Positions 7,676 to 16,118 of a DNA stretch of 20,852 nt are shown one piece after another (within the stretch, counting starts at the first letter, position 1; every line of letters begins with the position of its first letter). The position numbers and the translations under genes were made by a program. This DNA comes from Alphaproteobacteria bacterium. Its GTDB lineage: Bacteria > Pseudomonadota > Alphaproteobacteria > Acetobacterales > Acetobacteraceae. The notes beneath the pieces were generated by a model, which worked only from the letters and a program-made list of their open reading frames with translations, was not told the origin of the DNA and did no database searches. The stretch is taken from the NCBI GenBank assembly GCA_026225015.1, contig JAMFRY010000204.1, forward strand, positions 1 through 20,852, in the 5' to 3' direction.

Positions 7676-9179
7676 GGCTTTTCTCCCCGGTCGGTGGTGT
7701 GACGCGCATGGCGCCCGAAGCGGCCAGTCGCTCACTCCCGGCGATCCACAAATGCATGGCCGCATAGGCGCGCCATGGCCGCCAATTTTCGGCGCGGGCG
7801 GCAAGGCAAGCAGCTTTCGGCCTGGTGCCGGCCGCGTCCGCCATGGCCCGCAGCAGACCGATATCCGCAGCAGGAAATGCGTCGGGTTCGCGCAATTCCC
7901 GCATGGCGACGTATTGTGCGGTCCATTCGCCGATGCCCGGCAATCGGCGCAGAGTCGCGATCGCTTCCTCCAGCGAGGCTCTGGGCCCGAACAGGCGCGG
8001 GTCAGCCGCCACCGCCGCGGCAAGCGCCGATAAGGACATGGTGCGGGCCCGCGGCATGGGCAGGTCCGACAAATCGGCACTGGCCAGGACCTCGGCCGAA
8101 GGGAAGATTCGGATCAGGCCGGGGAATCCCGGAACCGGCTCGTCCAGCATCGCGCCGTACCGAGCCGCGATCAGACCGGCGATCCGGATGGCGGCGGCGA
8201 CGCTGATCTGCTGGCCGAGAATGGCGCGCACGCCAACCTCGAAACCATCCCATGCGCCGGGAATCCGCAAACCCGGCCGCGCCGCCACCAACTTCGCGAG
8301 TTGCGGGTCCTTCGACAGATGTTCGCCGATTGCCAGCGGGTCGGCAGCAAGATCAAACAGCCGCCGCACGCGGGCGATGATCGCCGGCAAGGCTTGTAGC
8401 TTTGGAAATTGTATCGTCACGGCGAGCCGGTTATTCCCCGCAGGCCGGGCAACGAAGGCTCCCCTGACCCCGCCGATGGCGACGGCGCGGGCGTAGCTTC
8501 CCGCCTCGACCACTTCAACGCCCGGAATGGCCCGCTTTCCGAGGAAGGCCAGAATGGCGTCCCAGTCATAAGGCGGCTTGTAGGGCAGCTTCAGAGTGAT
8601 CGCGCCCGCGGCAGTAGCCGGTTTCGCGCGGCGCAGGGCAGCCGGCGGGCGGTCATAGAGCCGTTGGAAGGTCTCGTTGAAGCGCCGCACGCTGCCGAAG
8701 CCCGACGCCAGCGCCACCTCGGTCATGGAAAGGCCGGTCTCATGGATCAGTTGCTTGGCGAGCAGCACCCGGCGCGTCTGGGCAACACCGATCGGCGAGG
8801 CGCCGAGATGCTGGCGGAACAGCCGCCGCAACTGCCGCTCACCGACGCCAAGGCGCCCGGCCAATTCCCCCACATCGCCCTCGTCCAACGCGCCGGATTC
8901 GATCAGGACCAGGGCGCGTGAGACCGTATTGGAAGCGCCCCGCCAGGCGCCCAAATCGGGCGAGGTTTCCGGCCGGCAGCGCAGGCAGGGGCGAAACCCG
9001 GCCTCCTGCGCCGCGGCGGCCGTGGGAAAAAAGACCATGTTTTCGCGCTTCGGCGTGCGGGCGGGGCAAATCGGGCGGCAATAGATGCCGGTTGTCCTCA
9101 CCGCGGTGAAGAAGCGCCCGTCAAAGCGGGCGTCTCGCGTTTGAACTGCCCGGAAGCAGGCATTGTGGTCGAGGTCCAT
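7656..9179 (-). CDS. Ada-type sensor/regulator fused to AlkA DNA-3-methyladenine glycosylase
   Basis: A 507-residue fusion protein. Residues 1-75 form the Ada zinc domain, with Cys34, Cys38, Cys65 and Cys68; in Ada, the first of these takes a methyl group from DNA methylphosphotriesters and so switches on transcription. Residues about 85-183 are an AraC-type helix-turn-helix pair (VGELAGRLGVGERQLRRLF; MTEVALASGFGSVRRFNETF). Residues about 195-310 match the AlkA N-terminal domain, and about 311-490 the HhH-GPD glycosylase, with the hairpin LPGIGEWTA (413-421) and the catalytic Asp439 in FPAADIGL. The protein probably both senses alkylation damage, activating itself and ogt, and excises alkylated bases. 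The same AdaA-AlkA fusion next to an ogt/adaB gene occurs in Mycobacterium tuberculosis. No clear Shine-Dalgarno site precedes the ATG. Confidence 0.93.
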   Translation of the reverse strand: MDLDHNACFRAVQTRDARFDGRFFTAVRTTGIYCRPICPARTPKRENMVFFPTAAAAQEAGFRPCLRCRPETSPDLGAWRGASNTVSRALVLIESGALDEGDVGELAGRLGVGERQLRRLFRQHLGASPIGVAQTRRVLLAKQLIHETGLSMTEVALASGFGSVRRFNETFQRLYDRPPAALRRAKPATAAGAITLKLPYKPPYDWDAILAFLGKRAIPGVEVVEAGSYARAVAIGGVRGAFVARPAGNNRLAVTIQFPKLQALPAIIARVRRLFDLAADPLAIGEHLSKDPQLAKLVAARPGLRIPGAWDGFEVGVRAILGQQISVAAAIRIAGLIAARYGAMLDEPVPGFPGLIRIFPSAEVLASADLSDLPMPRARTMSLSALAAAVAADPRLFGPRASLEEAIATLRRLPGIGEWTAQYVAMRELREPDAFPAADIGLLRAMADAAGTRPKAACLAARAENWRPWRAYAAMHLWIAGSERLAASGAMRVTPPTGEKSHDRDAA

Positions 9180-9239
9180 GCCCGCAAGATGGAGGCTCCC
9201 CGATGTTTTGTCTCGCGGTTTTCGGACCTGATAGTCTTG

Positions 9240-9282
9240 ACGCTTCCTACCCTGTCTTCGCCAGGAAGACAGAGAGAAGCGT
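9240..9282. promoter_or_regulatory. Compound inverted repeat between the SDR gene and the Ada-AlkA gene
   Basis: An inner perfect stem CTGTCTTC (9252-9259) / GAAGACAG (9265-9272) with a 5-nt loop is nested in an outer perfect stem ACGCTTC (9240-9246) / GAAGCGT (9276-9282), separated by a 5/3-nt internal loop: 15 paired positions in 43 nt. It lies 18 nt past the SDR stop and 60 nt before the Ada-AlkA start, both minus strand. It could terminate the BVMO-SDR transcript, but no T-run follows on the minus strand, so an operator or processing signal is equally possible. Confidence 0.55.
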
Positions 9283-9299
9283 TTCCTTCTACGCGCAAC

Positions 9300-10211
9300 T
9301 CAATTTTTTGTTGCCACTTCGAAGCTTTTTGCCAGATGGTCGAGATGGCCTCTTGGCGCCGGTGCGAAATGCCAGGGGTTTTCGGTGTTGCGGATGGCGT
9401 AGATATTCGCGGCGATGTCCTCGATGGTCCAGGAGGACTTAAACACCCCTGCCGTTTCCGCCGAATAGGCGCGGGCGACACGGCCGGCAACGGAGATGAG
9501 CATCTCGCCGGTGATGGAACAGGCTTCATGCGCGAGCCAGGCGACGACTGGCGCCACCAAATCCGGGTCCATCGGCGGGAATTTGCTGGTGTCAATCCCC
9601 TCCGACATGCGGGTGACGGCGGTGGGGATGATACAGTTGGATTTGACGTTGTCGCTGAACCCTTCGATCGCGGCGACGTTGGAAAGCCCGATCAACCCGG
9701 CCTTGGCCATGGAATAATTCACCACGTTCGCATTGCCGTACAACCCGTTGATCGAGGAGGTGAGCACGATCCGGCCATATTTCTGTGCCGCCATCAGCGG
9801 AAAAGCCGGCCGCACCACATGAAAGCCGCCGCGCAGATGGGTGCTCAGCACAGATTCCAGGTCTTCGTAGCTTAGTTCCTTAAGCGAACCGCGCCGGACA
9901 TTCCCGGCATTATGGACCAGGATATCGATACGCCCGAAATGCTTGATGGCAGTGTCAATGATCGCCGCACCACCTTCCGGCGTCGCCACGCTATCGGTGC
10001 TGGCAATCGCCTCGCCGCCGGCCACTTTTATTTCCCGCACCACCTCCTCGGCCGGCCCGGCATCTGAGTTGTCGCCTTTCGGCCCGACGCCAAGATCGTT
10101 CACCACGATTTTGGCACCCCTGGCGGCGAGCAGCAACGCGTAGGAACGCCCAAGGCCACGGCCGGCGCCGGTAATCACGGCAACGCGGCCATCATATCTC
10201 AGTTCACCCAT
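9300..10211 (-). CDS. Short-chain dehydrogenase/reductase, MFE-2 dehydrogenase-like
   Basis: A 303-residue NAD(P)-dependent oxidoreductase. It shows TGAGRGLG (14-21, nucleotide binding), NAG (101-103), the catalytic Ser in TSSINGLYG (152 or 153), Tyr166 and Lys170 (YSMAK). The long insert after VVNDLG and a C-terminal extension of about 60 residues resemble the 3-hydroxyacyl-CoA dehydrogenase part of multifunctional enzyme type 2, without the hydratase or sterol-carrier parts. Likely roles are oxidation of a hydroxyacyl-CoA or of an alcohol to the ketone that the neighbouring monooxygenase uses; the substrate is not known. GGGAGG sits 8 nt before the ATG. It follows the BVMO gene by 37 nt and is presumably cotranscribed. 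Confidence 0.9.
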   Translation of the reverse strand: MGELRYDGRVAVITGAGRGLGRSYALLLAARGAKIVVNDLGVGPKGDNSDAGPAEEVVREIKVAGGEAIASTDSVATPEGGAAIIDTAIKHFGRIDILVHNAGNVRRGSLKELSYEDLESVLSTHLRGGFHVVRPAFPLMAAQKYGRIVLTSSINGLYGNANVVNYSMAKAGLIGLSNVAAIEGFSDNVKSNCIIPTAVTRMSEGIDTSKFPPMDPDLVAPVVAWLAHEACSITGEMLISVAGRVARAYSAETAGVFKSSWTIEDIAANIYAIRNTENPWHFAPAPRGHLDHLAKSFEVATKN

Positions 10212-10248
10212 CGAACGTGCCTCCCAGGTTTATCGGCTCCGCGAAAAT

Positions 10249-12099
10249 TCACTCCGCCAGCGCCAGCCCTTGCAGATCGCCTCTATCGCGCCAGTTCTCC
10301 AGCAATTCGAGAAAGGCGTACCAACCAGGCCCGTAAACCTCGCCGGTATAGAAGCGGATTTTCGTCTCGCCCTTTTCATTCGCCACTTCCACACCCTCAT
10401 TGTTGAAATAGCTCGGCGTGCATTCACGGATGAAGGCGGAGTTGTCGAACGCGGTCGCGCGGATCAAATCCACATAGGCGTTCTGTGCTTCCAGCGTCGG
10501 CTCAACCACGGCGGCGCCGCGCTTCAAGGTTTCGGCTATGATGAAGGCGATATGCTTGCCCTGCTGGTTGAACGTCTCGGTGGTGGAGGCCGCGAAGCCG
10601 CCCTGGATGAAGCCGGTGAAAAACTGGTTCGGGAAACCATGCGCCATCATGCCATGCAAAGTACGGTATTCCGCGCTCCAGGCCTCGTAAATCGACTTGC
10701 CACCCCTTCCTTCGAACACATCGATCCCCCAGCGCCGGTCGAGATCGCTGGTGACTTCGAAGCCACTGGCGAAAATCAGGCAGTCGATCGGATATTCAAC
10801 TCCGGCGGCGATGAAGCCGTGTTCGGTCAGCGCTTCCACCCCTTGCGTTTTGGATACGTCGATCACCTTCACATTGGGGCGGTTGAAGGTGGGATAATAT
10901 TCATTGTTGGAAGCCGGCCGCTTGCAGAGATAGCGATACCAGGGTTTCAGAATTTCAGCGGCCTGTTTGTCATCCACGATGGATTCGAGCCGCAGCCGCA
11001 ACCGCTCCATCACCCGGTAATCCATGACCTCCCGCTTGGCCAGGTATTCCTCGGCCGATTGTGGAAAGCCCTCTCGCTCGAACTCGGCGGTTAGGTTGCG
11101 GTTGATCTCGGTCCAGATGTCGCAGATCAAGTCGGTATCGCCGGGCGCGGGGAATTCCAAGGCAAGGTGCTGGAAATTGCGCTGCCGCTCGCGCTGCCAG
11201 CCCGGTTTCAGGGTTTTGGCCCATTCCGGATCGGTCGGCGGGTTGACGCGCTGATCGACGGTGGAGGCCGTGCGCTGCAGCACGTAAAGCTGCTTGGCAT
11301 ATTTGCCCAGGAACGGCACCGCCTGCACCGAGGTGGCGCCGGTGCCGATGATGGCGACGCGCTTATCCGCCAATTTGTCCAGCACCGGGTTCTTCTGCTC
11401 GCCGCCGGTATAGTCGTAATCCCAGCGGGCCGAGTGGAACATCTTGCCCTTGAACCCATGAATGCCGGGAATGCCGGGCAGTTTGGGAATATTGAGCAGC
11501 CCGTTTGCCATGATGACGAAGCGCGCCTTGATATCATCGCCGCGATTGGTCGAGATCCGCCAGCGCTTGATCGCCTCGTCCCAGCGCAGGCCGGTGATGA
11601 GCGTGTGGAACATCGCACCTTCATACAGCCCGAATTTCTTGGCGATGCTCTGGCAATATTCGCGAATCTCGAAGCCGTCGGTAAACTGCTTGGCAGGCAG
11701 GAAATTCATCTCCTCCAGCAGCGGCAGGTAGCAATAGGCGTCGTTGTCGCACGACAGGCCCGGATAGCGGTTCCAGTACCACACCCCGCCGAAATCCCCG
11801 GCATGGTCGATCACGCGGACGTCTTTAACCCCTGCATTATGCAGATGATAGCCTGCGAGCACACCGGCCCAGCCGGCGCCCAGCACCGCAACGGCGATCT
11901 CCTCAGAAATCGGCGCCCGCGGGATGACCGGCATATACGGATCGCCCTCATACACCTCGGCCAGATCCTCCACCGGCCGCACATATTGCTGCTGCCCCTC
12001 CGGCTTGATGCGGATCGAACGCTCCTGGCGGTACCGCGCGCGCAAAGCGGGGATATCGACATGTTCTGCTGACGGGCAAGGACTCGGTTGGCAGCTCAT
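10249..12099 (-). CDS. Baeyer-Villiger flavin monooxygenase
   Basis: FAD- and NADPH-dependent enzyme that inserts an oxygen next to a ketone, giving esters or lactones. The 616-residue protein has two dinucleotide folds, GAGWAG (74-79, FAD) and GTGATS (252-257, NADPH), and between them the BVMO fingerprint FxGxxxHxxxW followed by Asp (Phe216 to Trp226). GGVWYWNRYPG (104-114), typical of the class, is also present. The N-terminal extension of about 65 residues before the first fold, including RARYRQERSIRIKPEG, is seen in the larger BVMOs (cyclopentadecanone-monooxygenase-like) and supports the start at 12099. The Shine-Dalgarno site is poor (TTGGAA or CAGGA). Cyclic or steroid-like ketones are possible substrates, but sequence alone cannot fix this. 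It is the first gene of a two-gene unit with the SDR. Confidence 0.94.
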   Translation of the reverse strand: MSCQPSPCPSAEHVDIPALRARYRQERSIRIKPEGQQQYVRPVEDLAEVYEGDPYMPVIPRAPISEEIAVAVLGAGWAGVLAGYHLHNAGVKDVRVIDHAGDFGGVWYWNRYPGLSCDNDAYCYLPLLEEMNFLPAKQFTDGFEIREYCQSIAKKFGLYEGAMFHTLITGLRWDEAIKRWRISTNRGDDIKARFVIMANGLLNIPKLPGIPGIHGFKGKMFHSARWDYDYTGGEQKNPVLDKLADKRVAIIGTGATSVQAVPFLGKYAKQLYVLQRTASTVDQRVNPPTDPEWAKTLKPGWQRERQRNFQHLALEFPAPGDTDLICDIWTEINRNLTAEFEREGFPQSAEEYLAKREVMDYRVMERLRLRLESIVDDKQAAEILKPWYRYLCKRPASNNEYYPTFNRPNVKVIDVSKTQGVEALTEHGFIAAGVEYPIDCLIFASGFEVTSDLDRRWGIDVFEGRGGKSIYEAWSAEYRTLHGMMAHGFPNQFFTGFIQGGFAASTTETFNQQGKHIAFIIAETLKRGAAVVEPTLEAQNAYVDLIRATAFDNSAFIRECTPSYFNNEGVEVANEKGETKIRFYTGEVYGPGWYAFLELLENWRDRGDLQGLALAE

Positions 12100-12164
12100 T
12101 TCCTGGTTCCAATCGTTATTTGCTGAACACCCTCTTAGCGATGGGGTGATTTAAACGCTATCGC

Positions 12165-12196
12165 AAAAAATGCAAAACCGGCTAGTAACCGGTTTT
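12165..12196 (-). terminator. Rho-independent terminator of the F420 operon, overlapping the cofC stop
   Basis: On the minus strand AAAACCGG (12196-12189) pairs perfectly with CCGGTTTT (12181-12174) around a 7-nt loop that contains the cofC TAG stop (12184-12182); it is followed by GCA and then six T (12170-12165). The stem thus starts inside the last codons of cofC. On the plus strand the stem is also followed by T residues, so it may work both ways, although no plus-strand gene enters it. Confidence 0.7.
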
Positions 12197-12817
12197 TTGA
12201 AATAAAGCCACCTTGTGATGGGCTTGCCCGGCGCCCAAACCCATCGATGGCGGACAGGCGGCCAAGTCTTCTGGCATATCGAGGTCGAAGGCGAGGCCGG
12301 GCCGGGTGATGATCGCCGGCGCAATTCCGGCGCTTCGCGACGCCTCAAAATGCGCCGCGAAGCTGTCCTGCCCGAAGCGGAACGGGATGCAGCCGGCGGG
12401 CGCGGTAAACAGCGCATTGGTGCCGCGCCGCGCCCGATCCGGCGCAATCGCCACGCCAGGCCTGACCTGGAACAGCATCGCCCGCACGTCCTCCGGGTTG
12501 ATTTCCGGCAGATCGGTGCTGATGGCGAGCAGCGCGTCGTCCTCCACAAGCTTTGCCGCCTGGGTGAGCGCATCGTTGAGGTTATCGCCCTGCTCGGCGA
12601 CCGCCCGCATGCCGCGCGCCTCGGCCAACTCGCGCAACCCGGCATCCCGGCTCACCACGATGACATTTTTGGCGGCGAATACCGAAACGACGGCATCCAG
12701 GGTTTGGCGGAACAAAACCGCATTCAACCGCTCGCGGGCCTGTAGGGAAAGCACCGCCGCCAGACGCGATTTACCCTCCGAAATTGGTTTTACCGGAATC
12801 GCCGCCCAGATCGTCAT
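12182..12817 (-). CDS. cofC: F420 biosynthesis guanylyltransferase CofC/FbiD
   Basis: Activates a three-carbon phospho-acid with GTP to a guanylyl diphosphate, the donor for CofD: 2-phospholactate in archaea, PEP in mycobacteria (FbiD), 3-phosphoglycerate in Mycetohabitans rhizoxinica. The 211-residue MobA-like nucleotidyltransferase shows PVKPISEGKSRL (8-19, nucleotide-binding start), EQGDNLNDA (75-83), STDLPEI (100-106, metal-binding Asp), PDRARRGTNALF (126-137) and FDLDMPEDL (177-185). It is the last gene of the operon; its ATG overlaps the cofD stop (ATGA, 12814-12817), and its own stop lies in the loop of a terminator hairpin. Which acid it uses cannot be read with confidence from the sequence. 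Confidence 0.93.
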   Translation of the reverse strand: MTIWAAIPVKPISEGKSRLAAVLSLQARERLNAVLFRQTLDAVVSVFAAKNVIVVSRDAGLRELAEARGMRAVAEQGDNLNDALTQAAKLVEDDALLAISTDLPEINPEDVRAMLFQVRPGVAIAPDRARRGTNALFTAPAGCIPFRFGQDSFAAHFEASRSAGIAPAIITRPGLAFDLDMPEDLAACPPSMGLGAGQAHHKVALFQKTGY

Positions 12818-13749
12818 GACGCCGGGCTGGCGCGCAACTGCTCCAGGTAGCGCAGCACCTCATGGGCCAGAAATTCCTGGCCGGCCACATTGCGCATCAG
12901 CGTATCGGTGACGTGGCAGGGCGGATATGCCTGCGCTGCGTCGGCACGGTCGATCACCAGCCCGTCGATCAGCCCTTCATATTGCGTAGCGATCGCTTGC
13001 GGCGTGGTCTGCAGCCCAAGCTCCGCCATCATCTTGGCGGCCGGTCCCTTCACCGCCTTGCCGCCGATCAAGGGCGATACTGCGACGCAGGGGACTGTTC
13101 GCCGCGACAGCCAGTCCCGAACCCCCGGCACCGCGAGGATCGGCTCGATGCTCAGAAACGGGTTTGATGGGCAAATGACGATACCGCTCAAGCGCTCCGA
13201 GCGCATCAGGCTGACCAGGATCGGGCTTGGCGAAGCTGCCGTCGCGCCGGCGAATTCAACCCCAGTCACCTTTGGCTCGCAGCGACGGCGCACGAAATAA
13301 TCCTGAAAGGCCAGCTCCCCCTCCGGCGTGCGAAGCCTGGTTTGCACCGGATCGTCGCTCATCGGAACGATCAATTGCCGGATGCCAAGCCGGGCGCAGA
13401 AATCCGCTGTGATGCTGGAAAGCGTTTCCCCCGCTTCGAGCCGGCGGGTGCGTTCGATATGCGTGGCAAGGTCACGATCGCCCAGCGCGAACCAGCTTTC
13501 GCCGCCAAGGCGCCCTACCGCTTCCATGCAGGCAAAGGTTTCGCCGGCAAGCCCCCAGCCGCGTTCGGTATCGTTCAGCCCGGAGAGGGTGTACATCACC
13601 GTATCCGGATCGGGCGAGACATGCAGGCCGAGATGCCGGAAATCATCCCCGGTATTGACGATAACGGCAAGCTCGCTCTCGGGCAGAATACGCGCCAGGC
13701 CATTGGCAAGCCGCGCGCCGCCGACGCCGCCGGCCAGAGCAATGATCAT
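12814..13749 (-). CDS. cofD: 2-phospho-L-lactate (or equivalent) transferase CofD/FbiA
   Basis: Transfers the guanylyl-activated phospho-acid to the FO hydroxyl, giving F420-0 (or dehydro-F420-0 if PEP was activated) and GMP. The 311-residue protein is of normal length and carries the N-terminal GGVGGARLANGL (7-18), NTGDDFRHLGLHVSPDPDT (32-50), which holds metal and FO-binding residues, ALGDRDLATH (about 88-97), the PMSDDPVQT segment and ICPSNPFLSIEPIL. Its start overlaps the fbiC stop (ATGA, 13746-13749) and its stop overlaps cofC, so it is expressed at a fixed ratio with both. No other family fits. Confidence 0.96.
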   Translation of the reverse strand: MIIALAGGVGGARLANGLARILPESELAVIVNTGDDFRHLGLHVSPDPDTVMYTLSGLNDTERGWGLAGETFACMEAVGRLGGESWFALGDRDLATHIERTRRLEAGETLSSITADFCARLGIRQLIVPMSDDPVQTRLRTPEGELAFQDYFVRRRCEPKVTGVEFAGATAASPSPILVSLMRSERLSGIVICPSNPFLSIEPILAVPGVRDWLSRRTVPCVAVSPLIGGKAVKGPAAKMMAELGLQTTPQAIATQYEGLIDGLVIDRADAAQAYPPCHVTDTLMRNVAGQEFLAHEVLRYLEQLRASPAS

Positions 13750-16118
13750 TCCGCTGCCACTTTTGTCCGCTTACGCGGGGCGTTGAGCACGATCGGCGCC
13801 AGCTCTGCCGCGTGGTAAGCCTTCGCGCGCTGCAATTCCGGCGCGTCGCCGTACAGCGTGTTGCGCAAACGCGGGACCCGTCCCACCGACCGGATCAGCG
13901 CTTCCATCCCGTGCGGGTCCAGCTCCTGCCCATGCGCGGCGCCGGCAGCCCGGGAAATGCTCTCATTCATCAACGTGCCGCCAAGATCGTTCACCCCGCT
14001 GCCCAAGGCGCGCTTGGCCCCAGCCTCGCCCAGCTTCACCCAGGAAGCTTGGATGTTGGTGATATGCGGATGCAGCACCAACCTTGCCACCGCATGCATC
14101 AAAATCGCCTCGCGGAACGTAGGACCCTGCCGGGCGCCGGATTTCAGGAAGATCGGCGCTTCCATATGCACGAAGGGCAAGGGCACGAATTCGGTAAAGC
14201 CACCCGTCTGCTTTTGGATGTTTCTAATATGCAATAAATGCCGCGCCCAATGCAGCGGTTTTTCGATATGCCCGTACATGATGGTCGAAGTGGTTCGCAG
14301 CCCAACCGCATGGGCGGCGCGCATTACCAGGGTCCATTCCGCCGTGTTCAGCTTATCCGGGCAAAGCTCGGCGCGCACGTCGTCATCCAGAATTTCCGCC
14401 GCGGTGCCGGGCAGGCTGGCGAGACCGGCCTTGCGCAGCCGCTCCAGATAGGTGGTGAGTGAAAGGCCCAGCGTGCTGGCGCCATGCCGGATTTCCAGCG
14501 GCGAGAAGGCGTGTACATGCATTTGCGGCACGGCCTCTTTCACCGCGCGGCACAGCGCCAGGTAGGTATCGCCGGTATAGTCCGGATGAATGCCGCCTTG
14601 CATGCAAACTTCCGTAGCACCTCGCGCCCAAGCTTCCTCGGCGCGCCGCGCGACTTCGGAAAGTTCAAGGTCATAGGCCGGCCCGCGCAAATCCTCATGC
14701 GCCTTGCCTTTGGAGAAGGCGCAGAATTTGCAGTGATAGAAGCACATATTGGTGTAGTTGATATTGCGGGTGACGACATAGCTGACCGTATCACCATTTA
14801 CCTGTTGCCGCAGCGCATCCGCCGCACCGCAAACCGCGTCGAAATCCGCGCCGCGCGCCGCGAACAGCAACTCGATATCCCGTTCTTGCAGCTCATCGCC
14901 ATTTGCCGCAGCGCGCAGCACGGTACCCAGCCGGGCCCCTTGCGGCGTGCGGGCAAACAGCATCGCCGGCGGCGAAATGACCGCGCCAGGGCTCCACGCA
15001 TCCGCCCGCGCAAAACCTTCCGAATCGGCAGAACGCAAAACGGCCGGGATCAGTTTGGCATCAAGCCATTTGCGCGGTTCAGTCAGATAAGCCGGATAAA
15101 TCGGCAAACGCTGGACCAAAATTTTGCCTGTCCGCGCCGTCTCCGTTTCCAGATGCCCCAAATTTGGCCAGGGCGCTTCCGGATTCACGTGGTCGATCGT
15201 CACCGGCGAAACGCCGCCCCAATCATTGATGCCGGCGCCGATCAGAACGGCAAATTCATCGCCGGAGAGATTGGGCGGCGCCTGAATGTTCATCGCCGGT
15301 CCAAAAACGATCCGCGCGGCGGCGATGGTCCAGAGCAGTTCCTGCAAATCCGGCTCCGGTGCCCCTGCCATGCGCGTATCCGGCTTGGCCCGGAAATTCT
15401 GGATGATGATTTCCTGAATATGGCCATACGCAAGTTGCAGATCGTTGAGCGCGCGCATCGCCTGCAGCCGCTCCTCCTGCGTCTCGCCAATGCCGATCAG
15501 AATGCCGGAGGTGAAGGGAATTTTATGCTCGCCCGCCAGCCGAATGGTTTGCAAACGCAGCTCCGGCCGTTTATCCGGCGAGCCGTAATGCGCACCCCCG
15601 CGCTCGCAAAGCCGCTCGGATATGCTCTCCAGCATAATCCCCTGCGAGATGCTGTGCTGGCGCAGCAGCAACATTTCCTCAACCGCCATGGTGCCGGGAT
15701 TGGCATGCGGCAGCAGCCCGGTTTCATCCAGCACCAGCCGGCACATCGCCGCCAGATAGTCGATGGTGGTGGCAAAGCCCAACCGGTCCAGCGCCTCGCG
15801 CGCCGCGGCAAAGCGCAGTTCCGGCTTCTCGCCCAAGGTGAACAAAGCCTCGGTACAGCCGGCCGCCTTGCCCGCCTGCGCGATGGCCAGGATTTGCTCC
15901 CGTTCCAGATAAACCGCCTCGCCCGGCCGGGGTGGTTTGGAAAACGTGCAGTAATGGCATACATCGCGGCAGAGCTGCGTAAGCGGAATGAAAACCTTGC
16001 GTGAGTAGCTTACAAGCTTGCCATGCCCGGCATCGCGCAATGCAGCCGCGCGCGCCATCAGCGTAGGTAAATCCGCGGCCAGCAATTCGGCATTTTGCGC
16101 CTGTTGTTCTGGCGTCAT
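13746..16118 (-). CDS. fbiC: FO synthase, fused CofG-CofH (FbiC)
   Basis: Makes the deazaflavin FO from tyrosine and 5-amino-6-ribitylamino-uracil, using two radical-SAM reactions. The 790-residue protein is a fusion: the N-terminal half is CofG-like with a CX3CX2C iron-sulfur motif (Cys50, Cys54, Cys57 in LCRDVCHYCTFSKPPR), and the C-terminal half is CofH-like with a second one (Cys459, Cys463, Cys466 in MCFYHCKFCAFSKG), preceded by RNINYTN. Archaea usually have two separate proteins; the fused form is typical of actinobacteria and of bacterial F420 producers generally. Both clusters are intact, so both halves should be active. Its start overlaps the cofE stop and its stop overlaps the cofD start, each as ATGA. 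Confidence 0.97.
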   Translation of the reverse strand: MTPEQQAQNAELLAADLPTLMARAAALRDAGHGKLVSYSRKVFIPLTQLCRDVCHYCTFSKPPRPGEAVYLEREQILAIAQAGKAAGCTEALFTLGEKPELRFAAAREALDRLGFATTIDYLAAMCRLVLDETGLLPHANPGTMAVEEMLLLRQHSISQGIMLESISERLCERGGAHYGSPDKRPELRLQTIRLAGEHKIPFTSGILIGIGETQEERLQAMRALNDLQLAYGHIQEIIIQNFRAKPDTRMAGAPEPDLQELLWTIAAARIVFGPAMNIQAPPNLSGDEFAVLIGAGINDWGGVSPVTIDHVNPEAPWPNLGHLETETARTGKILVQRLPIYPAYLTEPRKWLDAKLIPAVLRSADSEGFARADAWSPGAVISPPAMLFARTPQGARLGTVLRAAANGDELQERDIELLFAARGADFDAVCGAADALRQQVNGDTVSYVVTRNINYTNMCFYHCKFCAFSKGKAHEDLRGPAYDLELSEVARRAEEAWARGATEVCMQGGIHPDYTGDTYLALCRAVKEAVPQMHVHAFSPLEIRHGASTLGLSLTTYLERLRKAGLASLPGTAAEILDDDVRAELCPDKLNTAEWTLVMRAAHAVGLRTTSTIMYGHIEKPLHWARHLLHIRNIQKQTGGFTEFVPLPFVHMEAPIFLKSGARQGPTFREAILMHAVARLVLHPHITNIQASWVKLGEAGAKRALGSGVNDLGGTLMNESISRAAGAAHGQELDPHGMEALIRSVGRVPRLRNTLYGDAPELQRAKAYHAAELAPIVLNAPRKRTKVAAE

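Noticed and set aside
11167..12072. Plus-strand open frame of 301 codons opposite the BVMO gene
   Set aside because: Shadow of a gene with clear FAD, NADPH and BVMO motifs; composition typical of antisense frames.
12131..12163. GCGAT/ATCGC pairing around TTTAAA upstream of the BVMO gene as an operator
   Set aside because: Only five matched bases per arm with a long unequal spacer; not distinguishable from chance, and no regulator gene is adjacent.
14484..16004. Long plus-strand open frame of 506 codons opposite fbiC
   Set aside because: Antisense to a fully recognisable radical-SAM fusion; its Arg/Gln-rich composition shows no domain, and long antisense frames are expected in GC-rich genes.
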